A stretch of DNA of 64,000 nucleotides from Podospora bellae-mahoneyi (taxonomy: Eukaryota; Ascomycota; Sordariomycetes; Sordariales; Podosporaceae), in contig NC_085882.1 of the NCBI RefSeq assembly GCF_035222275.1, positions 1,991,501-2,055,500 of the forward strand, in the 5' to 3' direction. Below the pieces are notes generated by a model. That model saw nothing but the letters and a program-made list of their open reading frames with translations. It was not told where the DNA came from and did not search any database. The position numbers and the translations under genes were made by a program. Positions 54,926 through 64,000 of this stretch are shown in pieces. Numbering within the stretch: position 1 is the first letter of the stretch; every line of letters starts with the position of its first letter.

Positions 54926-55344
54926 AATCTTTTGGCGGAATCTTCTATTTTTTGGGTGATTCTGGTTGTTTGTTATCTTCATTTCCTGTTGCGTTGGAAG
55001 ACAAGAGCCTCTTGACCTCAAACTCTTTGCGTTTCTACTACCATCATCATCAAGCGGTAAAGCACGAGATGAAGTATCCTAGTCTCGTGTCCACTGACGT
55101 GCAGGGTCCTTGGTGGTGGAGTGGCTAGTCGTGTTTTTGTTGGAATTTATGTGGCTTTGTGGTGTCCTTGACGATGTTTCGAGTTGGTGGAATGGAAAAA
55201 TCAATATCTTTTGATTTGACAGTGGTGTTCCTGCTGAGCTCGACCACTTCTACTGCTGTTGTTGTTGTTGTTGTCGGAGGTGGCTTAGTATCTGTGCTTT
55301 CGTCTTTTGACATCGGAATTTGTGTCGAGGTCTCATTTGCAGCC

Positions 55345-57324
55345 TCATTCTTTAGAGGTGCAAAATGTGAGTGATTTGAGGAGTTCATCGGGCTTCATCA
55401 AGGAAATACGCTTGTGGAAATCGGACCATGATCCATTGCCGGAGTTCTTGAAGGCGAGGCACTGGAGGTGCAGTGTCTCATTGGTTATCCACTCCAGATC
55501 TTTGCGGTGTGATGCATTCTTCTTGACTCTCTGGTCGAAGCAGCTCTGCAGAGGTTCGAGAATTAATGACAGAATAATGATGATAGCGCCTAGAGCCAAT
55601 GCGAGGGATAGTCCGAATGTACTAAAAGAGGTATGTTGCCGGCTTTGTATCTTTTGCAGTCGACTAGTCAGCGCATCAAATGCCACCAGCAAGAGAGAAT
55701 GGTGAACCTTGCCTGGTTGTAGCACATGTCGCGCTGATAAGAGCTGTTCGGCAGGACACGATACGAATGAAGAACAGGGTCTTTCGGCCCAGTGACTGTT
55801 TCCACCACCGCAAGCTGCAGCTCAAAATGACCATATATTTGTGACGTTCGTTTTCCATTGATGGTCGTGTATCAAGGGTATCAATCCGGAACGTAGAGTC
55901 CGGTAAGAGAGCAGACGATCCACGCCTGGATAAACGACCGTTTTGTACGGGAGTAGGCAATCAAAGTGCTCTCGATGATATCAAGACGCCACTCGAAAAG
56001 GCTCATTATATCGGCAGAAGATTCAACCTCATCTTCGAGTTAAAACGCGCCGGCTCTCACATCGAGCCAGCTACCAAGCTGGCCACAACGGCCGTTTGGA
56101 GGAGGGGAGCCTCAGCAAATCTGATACTGCTGGGCACAACCCAAGGGCGACGCGGCTTCCCGGAGTTTCTAGAGCTGTATTGTGGTATTGGTGCCCCTGT
56201 GGTCAGTGCCACGTACGACCGACGCAGGGAGATTCGCCTGGTACCATTTATCTTGATAAAGCCCGAGACTGTCGGCGCCGTTACCGACAAGCAAAATGAT
56301 GGAACATCGGCATCAGCGCGTTGTAAAGCTGGGATGGGATAAAAGTCGGAGATCTTTGGCACAGTGATTCCGTTCCTATTGATAGCGTCCATCACACTGT
56401 GTTTAACATGTATCAGTTATGTCCATGGTTTCCACAGAGGTTGCAGCTCACATACGACTTGGAGGAGACCCAATCCCGTGCTCCCAGTCGCCTAGCTGAA
56501 GATTTTAGGATGTCACGCTCGGAACCTTCAAAGTATAATTCATCTCGCTGTTTGGATCTACGGGCGAATCACGTGGAAGATATCTCAAACCGTAGTAATA
56601 CGCTGGGAAGTTCTCTTGAATATTGGTTTTGTATCCTTCGGTCCGAAGTGGCGCACAATGGGCAACAGTTCGGGACAGCAATCGGTTCTTTTCTGGCGAG
56701 TTAATGCCGAGATGATCGTGACTGTCGATATAACCGGTATCGAGAATTTATGTTTGATGACTCATTTCGACATATCCCATCACTGAAAGGACACGGCGCA
56801 TTGGTGTCTTGCGATAGGGCTAGCCGTGGAACGACAAACGAGTTACAGGGTGAGCCAGCACTGCATCCTTCATAGTTACTGAAATTATAGCACTGTTGAG
56901 CATAATTCGTGGCGGTATTGGCCTTTCTTACACTCGCATCCACTGCTGCACTGAAATTGCCAGGGGTGGATTCTCTCAACCTGACAAGGGAACAATTTGA
57001 ACCATCAAGTAAAACCTCGTGGCTGCTTGATGTTGCAAGGTTAGAAGAGAAGCCTCTTGCGAGGGCGAGTCCGAAAGCACAGAGGAAAGCAGAGAAGAAA
57101 GCCAGAAGCACTCTTATGAGGGAACGTTTTGCTCTGTCGCACCGGACGAAAGCCAGCTGACTGAGTGTCCAAAGACCACTCGCTGGGGAGGCCGAGTTTC
57201 GTAAGGTGACTTGGCATTGGTGATGAAGAGCATCGTGAGGTGAAGCATCAGAGTAGTATCGATGGGACAAGATGCGCCAGAAGCGAGAAGATATAATGGA
57301 CAAAAAGGCTGTGAATGCTATCAC
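55345..57324 (-). pseudogene. Broken gene for a large fungal membrane protein of unknown function
   Basis: Reading minus strand, fragments lie in the order expected for a sordariomycete hypothetical membrane-protein family. An N-terminal helix (RVLLAFFSAFLCAFGLALA) is followed by a Cys-containing lumenal part (YAQQCYNFSNYEGC, CNSFVVPRLALSQDTNAPCPF). Then comes IDSHDHLGINSPEKNRLLSRT with HCAPLRTEGYKTNIQENF, then GDWEHGIGSPPSR, DAINRNG and KWYQANLPASVVRG. The last helix region (FSTFGLSLALALGAIIIILSL, LEWITNETLHLQCLAFKNSG) closes it. These blocks are split by at least five in-frame stops and frame changes, only one gap of which looks like an intron. No protein can be made across it. The family is known to me only as unnamed; no function is claimed. 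The final 380 bp still hold an open frame, and an alternative tail frame extends to 55125. Confidence 0.7.
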
Positions 57325-58404
57325 GAGATTGCCATGCTCTCTGGTCAGCGTGAGTGTTGCTCCCGATACCGGGCCATGAGACTAATTAATCCAAGATCCT
57401 ACGCCAACGCAGTAATTGTCGGCTACCCCAAGACTTTGCATGGCCATTCTAATGGTTTGCTAGAACGATAAAGGACCGTACTGGGTACGAGACTGGTGTA
57501 GAAACAGTTACTCGGTAGTTGGCCCAAGTTGTAAGCTTTGTTGCGAGCATTATAAAGCATATCCTGACTGACAGGTTGCTTGATGAAGGGACGAACGTCA
57601 ACAGAGGTAAGGATCAATCCGCACCCCGTGTCGGATAGCGTTGATGGGGGCAGGCCGGGGTATATGCAGCCCTATGGAATGTAGGAAGTCAAGACACGAT
57701 GTCTTAACGCGGGATGGTTCGGATTTGACTCCGAGGCTGAGGGCAGAGGAAAATGTGTTAATTGCCTGAAGAGTTCCGCGTCTTGTTCATTTATCTCTCA
57801 GTCAGACACCTGATATGTGCCGGATGCCAATCCTTAACTGTCACCCCGTCATCATCACGTCTCTCCCGGGTAATCAGCCCCGGTTTCTTCGATGACTGGC
57901 CGTCGAACTTCTGGGAGTACGCTTACCATTGCACATTGGTCCAGTCATTGTGCAATGATCACCGGGGTTCTGGACATCATAGATTCAAAACCTGCCCGAA
58001 GTAAACCCCTTTGCACCCCGGAGTTCCGTAGCTGGTCACTCTCCTTCTTCCAAGAGTATAAGGCTGGCCAGTGAGCTTTTAGTCAATCAGACTGGCCAAT
58101 CCTCTCTTTTTATCTCTGTAAAGAAGAGTACAAAATAGAAGAATCACCAATTACCGGCATCAATTATGCCACCAAGTCCACACCTGTAAACCCAGCCACG
58201 TTGTGAACAAATCCATGAAGACTGCAACGTCAAATTCCAGACCTTAAAAGATAGTTGAGAGGCGTATTAAGTAACCTTTAAAGCCTAAGGGTTAGGTCAC
58301 AGTCTCTACATAGCGTACCAGTTCCCGCGCCTATCTCACACCATCACCACCCCATTAAAATCCAGCCCTCTCACCTTCGCAGCGTCTATCTCCATACCCC
58401 TTCC
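57325..58404. other. Intergenic region downstream-upstream of the broken gene
   Basis: About 1.1 kb without a supported gene. The first part should be the old promoter of the broken gene. Near 57927-57960 the phrases ATTGCACATTGG and CATTGTGCAATG form a short imperfect inverted repeat. A fragment of the 21-bp repeat family lies at 58240. Confidence 0.45.
58240..58310. repeat. Fragment of the 21-bp minisatellite family plus tail
   Basis: One inverted-type unit (58240-58261, with TTAAAAGATAGTTGAGAG) is followed by one forward-type unit (58262-58282, GCGTATTAAGTAACCTTTAAA). A tail sharing CACAGTCTCTAC with the segment after array B at 9050 follows. It is a shortened copy 49 kb from the main block. 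Confidence 0.5.
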
Positions 58405-59118
58405 TTAATGCTTCTTGTCCTCCTTCTCCTCCGCCCTCCTCACCAAGATATCAAATCTCTTAAACGCCATCCCACCCTCAATGAAGCAGCTCCCCATCCA
58501 CAACCACCAAACCCCACTCCCCCTTTCCACACCAAATTTGCTCAGTCTACTCCTCTCCAACCAAGCCGCCTCGGAGATATGAATCACAATCACCGGCCAA
58601 AAAATCGTCTTTGTCAACCACATCCATCCTTGATGGCCCCCAAACGGCCAAAACGCATCCAGAATCCACTCCCGCCCGTCCAGCACCCTCAACTTCACAG
58701 TTGCCACAAAGTTAAAATAATAAAACAGCACCGCCAGGAAGATGACCCAGTCGAATGGTCGGGGAGGCATATACTCCCTCACCACAACCCCCTTCTCCTT
58801 CTTGCCGTCCTCTTCCGCGGGGGCCTCGAGACCGAGACCGACCCTGGCTTGGTGGGTCATGTCGACAAGCTTGACGCGGCGTTCAGCCCAGTTGGCGAGT
58901 TCAGGCTCGAACTTGATGTAGTGCGTCCTTCCAGTGTGAGGTGTCTTCACAGTCATGAACTGGAGGTTGATGTCCACCATTTCCGGGTCACGGGCCTCAT
59001 AGTCGTTGAGATTGTTGAAGTGCTGGAGGATGTGCTGGAGGTCGAGGCGGTGGTCGTTGTTCATGTGGGAGATGGTGCGGACTTTTTGGGAGACGGGAAT
59101 GAGCTCTTCGTCGGCCAT
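58405..59118 (-). CDS. DUF2470 domain membrane protein
   Basis: One exon encodes 237 residues from Met at 59118; the frame is open to 59391 but the upstream part lacks conserved features. The N-terminal half is a DUF2470-type domain (VSQKVRTISHMNNDHRLDLQHILQHFNN, then MVDINLQFMTVKTPHTG and YIKFEPELANWAERRVKLVDM). This fold is related to the heme-oxygenase-like/FMN-binding split-barrel C-terminal domains. The C-terminal half has hydrophobic stretches WVIFLAVLFYYFNFVATV, a central Trp-rich segment (GGHQGWMWLTKTIFWPVIVIH) and a third near WWLWMGSCFIEGGMAF, so it is membrane-bound. Fungal proteins of this architecture are uncharacterised. The C-terminus is basic and acidic mixed (RRAEEKEDKKH). 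Confidence 0.8.
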   Translation of the reverse strand: MADEELIPVSQKVRTISHMNNDHRLDLQHILQHFNNLNDYEARDPEMVDINLQFMTVKTPHTGRTHYIKFEPELANWAERRVKLVDMTHQARVGLGLEAPAEEDGKKEKGVVVREYMPPRPFDWVIFLAVLFYYFNFVATVKLRVLDGREWILDAFWPFGGHQGWMWLTKTIFWPVIVIHISEAAWLERSRLSKFGVERGSGVWWLWMGSCFIEGGMAFKRFDILVRRAEEKEDKKH

Positions 59119-59956
59119 TTTGGCGTTTTGCTTCTTGCCCAACTCGAATCCAAAATTGGTAGAGGTGGGTGTGAATCTCAGGGAGACAGAGGGCGGAAAT
59201 GACAGACCGACGTTGAGTTTGAGATGGGCTGCCAAGGCGGGCTGAGCCGAGTGGTGGGGCATTGGAGACGCAGGGGAGTTCGTCTGATAAGATAACCCCG
59301 CCATCACCACCCCATCGTCGTTCCTTCCCCCAGTTGATATGTGCACCTTTCCCACACTCAATCCTTGCTCCTTCCCAACAAGCAGAACCACGGTATATAT
59401 ACTAGGTCGACCATGTACCTCTCAACAGCAGCTCTGAAATCTTAATCAGGGCGCCACTTGTTGGTCAGGACAAATGGTCAAGCTCGAGGAGCTGCTGTTG
59501 GCCCCCCCCCGCCGGGGGCTTGCAACCGATAGCCCCGAGTTCGATCCGAAGCAAAACCGCCCGGTTTTCGCAGCCGGCCACCTCCCTCAGACAACTGAGG
59601 GGTTTGGCCGGTGAGATTTTTGACCTTTTTCTCTCTCGCGCCATTCGACAGCCTCTATGTCATCTTGGACTACTCGACCAGCTCAGTTATTTTGATGTTG
59701 CCCTTCGACTTTTGAAGTAGTGGGATGCTCTTCATAATTTGTTATTATTACAATTAGATCGCCTTTACCGAAATACACACCCGGCAATTAGCACATACAA
59801 ACGAAATCGTACGTGTTCAACGCAGCGTGGTATCTTCCTCATTCTATTCAAGCCAAGCCAGACAAGCCATATATTCCCAACCAAAACGAATCTTTATACA
59901 TCGCGACTCAACTCGAAAACCATCTTAAAACCTCATATGATACACACCACTCAATC
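59119..59956. other. Intergenic region between DUF2470 and receptor genes
   Basis: It contains the DUF2470 promoter and the receptor's 3' region. A C9 run near 59500 lies within a GC-rich, stem-forming stretch (59495-59515). No supported gene. Confidence 0.5.
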
Positions 59957-62377
59957 CTAGCCCCTCTCCGACCCTGACCGTTTCTTGCTCTGCCCACCCA
60001 ACATACTATCCTCCTCCTCCTCATGACCCCCACTCCCACTCCTACTCCTACTACCATTCCCATTTTCAATCATACTCCCCCTCCACCAAACGCCACCAAC
60101 ACTCCCACTCCCACTCCAACTCCCTTGCCAATTCCAACTCTCCCATCCTCCACTCGTATTCTCCTCCCAACTAAAAGTCAACATACTATTCCCCGACCCC
60201 TCTGAATCATAACTCCAATTATTCGACAACCTACTCCCCTGACTCCCCTGCGACCTCGGTCCAATCCCCCGCCAATTACTACCACTATACGTCAAAACCT
60301 CATCAATACTCGGCATATGACTCAATCTCTGCCCCCCTACTCCCCCAGCCCCCGCCAAAACAGCCTTATTCATAAACGGCCACCCTAGGTCACTAATATC
60401 CACCCCCTGCTCAAAATCACTTTCGCTTCCAACAACAGTACTATTCCCAACACTAACATCACTCCACGGCCTCCTCAACCCCTCCTCTTGCAACCCCCCG
60501 TTGCCCCCCGCCATCACATCCTCCAGTTCAGCTTTACCTCCATCCAAATCCTCCAATCCCCTGCCCCTTTCCACATCATCCCCTCTTCCTTTCCCAGTAT
60601 CCTCCTCCCCAACCCTAATAGAACTAATCCTACTCACGCTACTAATCCTCTTCAGATGAGGCGGCATAGTATGCCGGCTCGCCACAACAGTAGTCGTGTT
60701 CCCAAAACTTGACGTGGTCCCTCTCGACGCCATGTCCCTCGACCAACCACCACCACCACCACCACCACCAAACAACCCGCCGCCGCCCCCCCTGCCCCTC
60801 CTACCCAGCAGCACCCTAATCGCAGGAAGAGAAGTAACAATAATGCTAACCCCCACCTCCAACCCAGTCCAGATCAACGCATTCGTATAATCCCACGTCG
60901 GATTAACACTATCCCCAAAATCATACAAAGCCCACAACCTCACACAGCTCGTAATAAGCGCAAAAATCCCAAGCGAGAACATGACGATGATGCAGATTTT
61001 GGACCGGACATTCACATTTAGTTTGATCAACAGCGGAAGCGGCATGACAAGGATAACAATGTCCTGCGCGATGCTGAACGCGGCGGTGGTGTACCCCAGC
61101 GCGTTGATGTTGAGGCAGGAAAAAGGGCCGAATTCACCTTTTCGCCAGCCTTCCCAGATGAAGGAGATGGGGGCGCATTGGAAGATTTGACAGAAAACAA
61201 AGATCAGGCCTGAGAGGCCGACCCAGGTCATGACGACGAGGGTGATGGTGCGGAAGTGGGGTTGGGGGAAGATGCGGAGGTAGAAGCAGAGGATGGAGAT
61301 TTTGGTGAGGGCTAGGATGACGAGGTAGAAAGTTTCGGCCATGTAGAAGAGCTGTTTTCCATCACGGTGTCAGCTTGATGTGGGGTCGTGGGATTGAAAG
61401 GAGGTAACATACCTTGAGGGCGGTGCCGAGGGCGTTGGCGTCGACGGTCCAGATGTCCACTCCGAAGGCGGCGCCGGCGGCGGTGCAGCCTACGGCTTCG
61501 AAACCGATGTAGAGTCCCTTTTTTGTCTTGTCAGTCATGAGGGAATGGACAACGAAACGGATGGGGGGATGTTTACCACAACAATCATCATAACCCAATC
61601 GTCCACCTCGAATTTCCCGCCCATCCACCACCGTGAGTACAACCGGAGCAAAACACACACCAAAGCCAGTATCTCAACCGACAGCGGCACCAGCAGGTGT
61701 ATCTTTCGGGATCGTTGAGGCTTCCCGCAGGCTTCCCAGGCGCCGCGGGCAGTCTCTTGTTGTTGTTGTCGTTGTCAGTGCGAGCACGAGCGAGCAGCGA
61801 GGTATCAGCCGAGCCAAACAAAAGAAGTCAAGTGAACAAAACACTAGAAAGGGGAAGAAAACTAACCAATACCCTCCTCCATCGTACACCGCCTCCTTAC
61901 ACACCCCAACACCCTCGTATAATGACCCTCATCATCCGAGCACAAGCACACCTGATCCTCCTCCCCCATCCCTCTCTTCCCATCCAGACACTCTTTCGTC
62001 ACATTGGTAAGCTCCACCACGCAACCCAGCGCGCACAAGGGTATGTTCTCGCTCAGTTGAGCGATCAGGTCTGTTGTTGTTGTTGTTGTTGTTGTTGTGT
62101 GGGGTAGTGATAAGTCTTGGCGTTGTTGTCCAGAGACAACAATATCTGTCTGTGAGAGGAAGCTCAATGGTGGAAGGGGCCGGGGTGGTGCTGATATTGG
62201 GAGGAGTTGATGGAGTAATGCCCGTGGTAGGGACTGCGGCCGGGGTTGGTGTTGAGGAAAAAAAGAATGTGGGAGAAACTGGGGGGTTGCTTCGCTGGGG
62301 GCCGGGAGGATAAGAAACGTTAGTAATAGAAAACAGGAGGGTATTGAAAGCAAGGGAGAGGTTGGTAGTGGTTTCAT
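59957..62377 (-). CDS. CFEM-domain Pth11-type receptor
   Basis: Exons 62377-61873, 61755-61577, 61517-61413 and 61351-59957 give 727 residues. A signal peptide (SIPSCFLLLTFLILPAPSEA) precedes a Pro-rich linker with a nine-Thr run, then a CFEM domain with all eight cysteines (CALGC, KEC, VCLC, LGC, RRC, EAC). Seven helices follow, starting LLVPLSVEILALVCVLLRLYS and including ALTKISILCFYLRIF and FSIAQDIVILVMPLPLLIKL. A Gly/Ser-rich cytosolic tail of about 250 residues ends the protein. This is the architecture of Pth11, a fungal surface receptor for host or surface cues. The first intron uses an AAG acceptor, required by the phase. The Thr run is encoded by an ACA-type microsatellite and may vary between strains. 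Confidence 0.88.
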
Positions 62378-63353
62378 CTTGGATACTTAGGTAGGTATGT
62401 CCAGTCGTTAGCCTTTACATGAAAAGGTTGAAGAACTTGGCCAAGAGAAAACGACAGACAGCATGACGGCGAAAAAAAGACATGACAGAGAGAGAGAGAG
62501 AAAGAGCTAGATTTGCCCAGCTGGGCACACACACCTCCAAAGCCATTCCCCATTACTAAGGCACATCTATCGATGATTTCAGGGGCGGTCGAGTTACCCC
62601 TTAGTGTGGCCTGTCCGGTCGTTTTCAAGGCCAAAACGCAGTCTGACAAGTGCTAACTGAGCACATTGGTGTTTTTGTTGACGTTGGGCTCTTCCGCGGA
62701 GGGTGAGCTGATATCAACACACTGGTGCAAGCTTGATCCATGATAAGATGATGGGTGAGCGAGGTCATCATCATCTTTGCCGTCCGACGATGCAAAGCAT
62801 CCACAAGAAGAATTTGGGGGATGAAGACACGACGTCAGTGTGTAAGTCTAAGTCAACCTCCCCCGTTGTCAGTGGAGTCCCCCAAACATCACCGCTCAAA
62901 AACGACGTTCCTCAGCGAGTCATGCATGCCGCCCACACAGCCCCTTCCTTCCCTTTTCGGCAAGACGGCCCCTTCACCAAGCCCTCTGAATGGACAGACG
63001 CCCTTTCCACGCCAAGAAATCACCTCAATGCAACCGCAAGAAACCGTCAGCGACTTAGATGCAGCCAAAAGCATGGTGATGGTGTCATGTTAGCATCTTC
63101 TGTAGATTACCACTCCATAACAACTTTGTTTCCATACTATATCTCCGTCAATGTACAACAAACACCATACATATAAAACCCTCACCTACATGCTACTTTT
63201 CGAATGAAACAAAACAACGCTTTTAGTCCATCAACTCGCACGCATATGCCACCAAAAGATCCCACAATACAAAAGACAAGACATTCCCAATCCATTTTTT
63301 TTGTGGTAAACCCTTCCCAGTCTCCCCAGTCCTCATCCCTCCCACATTAGACA
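62378..63353. other. Intergenic region upstream of the receptor
   Basis: It contains the receptor promoter and the 3' flank of the gene at the window edge. An (AG)n microsatellite lies at 62487-62500. Short frames between 62733 and 63176 have no motif. Confidence 0.5.
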
Positions 63354-64000
63354 TTACGACCCCATCATCGCATCCCAATCCCAGGTCACCGTCCCACCGC
63401 CCCAAAGTTCATTGACACTATACCCGAGCTGTTCAAAGTTGACCGGGATCTCCCCCAGCGTGTCCGTGTTGGCGACCCACCAAGGATTTACTGGCATCTC
63501 CATACCGTTGTTGTTGCTTCCTGTCGCAATTCCATGCGGGTTCGGTTGCGGCTGTGGTTGTTGTTGAAAAGGAGTCATCCCCTGCGGAAACAAGCCATTC
63601 GTCAGCCCCCGATCTCGCACGTTCCGGACATCCCGACCGAATCCCTGAGTATGAGAAGTGGTATCCGACGGTGATGAAAATGAGGCACAGACCTTGTCTC
63701 TGGAAAAAGGGTCAAATGGTGCTGATGGGCCGCCTCCGGGAGGTGCAGAAAACGGTCCGTTATTGACCCTTCTGTGGCCTTGCGATGGCCCGTGTGTAAC
63801 CGGCCCGCCACGTCCTGGCGTTGCCCCTACTAACGACGGACCAGGTTGAGAGCCCGTCGGCTGGCTCGAAACAGGCGGATCCTGTCCGGCCATCACTTTG
63901 TAGTGTAACGTCACGAACCTGTCCGCACTGGCTGCCTTTGCTTCCTGTGAGGTTTTGATCCCTAGGTGAGCCTCCAAAAGCCCAAAAGCAGCACACATAA
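63354..64000 (-). CDS. C-terminal part of a probable transcription regulator, cut by the window edge
   Basis: The minus-strand frame is open from the window end to 63354 and so lacks its start. The first visible part is AAFGLLEAHLGIKTSQEAK; the rest is Pro/Gly/Gln/Asn-rich and ends FEQLGYSVNELWGGGTVTWDWDAMMGS. An acidic-aromatic tail (WDWDAM) after Gln/Pro-rich sequence is common at the end of fungal Zn2Cys6 regulators, where it can act in activation. No DNA-binding domain is visible here, so the class is an inference. A 48-nt frame-preserving stretch with GTCTGT and CTCAG ends (about 63648-63695) might be an intron. Confidence 0.4.
   Translation of the reverse strand, partial: MCAAFGLLEAHLGIKTSQEAKAASADRFVTLHYKVMAGQDPPVSSQPTGSQPGPSLVGATPGRGGPVTHGPSQGHRRVNNGPFSAPPGGGPSAPFDPFSRDKVCASFSSPSDTTSHTQGFGRDVRNVRDRGLTNGLFPQGMTPFQQQPQPQPNPHGIATGSNNNGMEMPVNPWWVANTDTLGEIPVNFEQLGYSVNELWGGGTVTWDWDAMMGS

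Noticed and set aside
59487-59565. tRNA-like stretch with GAGTTCGATCC
   Set aside because: The T-arm bases flanking TTCGATC are not complementary and the 5' part has no D-arm; the GC-rich stem is more likely chance or leader structure.

Overview
The window is nuclear DNA of a filamentous ascomycete, most likely a sordariomycete of the Sordariales type. The evidence is: short introns (mostly 50-65 bp) with GT..AG ends and CTAAC/CTGAC branch sites; fungal-only families (Zn2Cys6 regulators, CFEM/Pth11-type receptors, SOG2, DSC3, ORC6); and single dispersed 5S rRNA genes instead of an rDNA-linked 5S. The order level is an inference. I built exon models by hand, requiring reading-frame closure and family continuity across each junction.

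Layout. 0-8 kb: SOG2 (RAM signalling, minus) and a short RecQ helicase (plus) diverge; DSC3 (Golgi ubiquitin ligase subunit, minus) converges on RecQ. 8-9.4 kb: AT-rich block of 21-bp minisatellite units and a duplicated ~280-bp segment. 9.4-11.4 kb: an N-terminally extended Ras-like GTPase (minus) whose frame is cut by one TAG. 12.2-16.7 kb: a kynurenine-type aminotransferase (plus) facing a Zn2Cys6 regulator (minus). 16.7-20.1 kb: gene-poor. 20.1-30.2 kb: ATX1 copper chaperone, a 5S rRNA gene, TCF25/Rqc1, a seven-helix membrane protein and LSM14/Scd6. 31-40 kb: pirin, a rhodopsin-like membrane protein, a BAHD-type acyltransferase and BCD1. 40.2-43.8 kb: gene-poor. 43.8-54 kb: DENN-domain protein, YME1 i-AAA protease, ORC6 and an SDR reductase. 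54.6-57.3 kb: two tandem 5S genes and a broken membrane-protein gene. 58.4-64 kb: a DUF2470 membrane protein, a CFEM-Pth11 receptor, and the C-terminal end of a probable regulator cut by the window edge.

Most genes are unlinked housekeeping functions: polarity signalling, DNA repair and replication, protein quality control (DSC3, Rqc1, YME1), RNA metabolism (BCD1, LSM14) and copper delivery. They do not form an operon-like or secondary-metabolite cluster. The accessory character lies in the 8-9.4 kb repeat block and the 54.6-58.4 kb interval (5S pair, broken gene, repeat fragment).

Items most worth a second look: (1) the GTPase TAG at a position where the frame continues through conserved GTPase motifs, a candidate for A-to-I edited stop or a fresh RIP-type nonsense change; (2) the 21-bp minisatellite whose units keep strict 21-bp phase but sit in both orientations; (3) a repeated C-rich to G-rich strand-composition switch inside many genes, independent of gene direction; (4) a compensatory base-pair change among the 5S copies; (5) a likely 54-nt frame-preserving GC-AG intron in the DENN gene.
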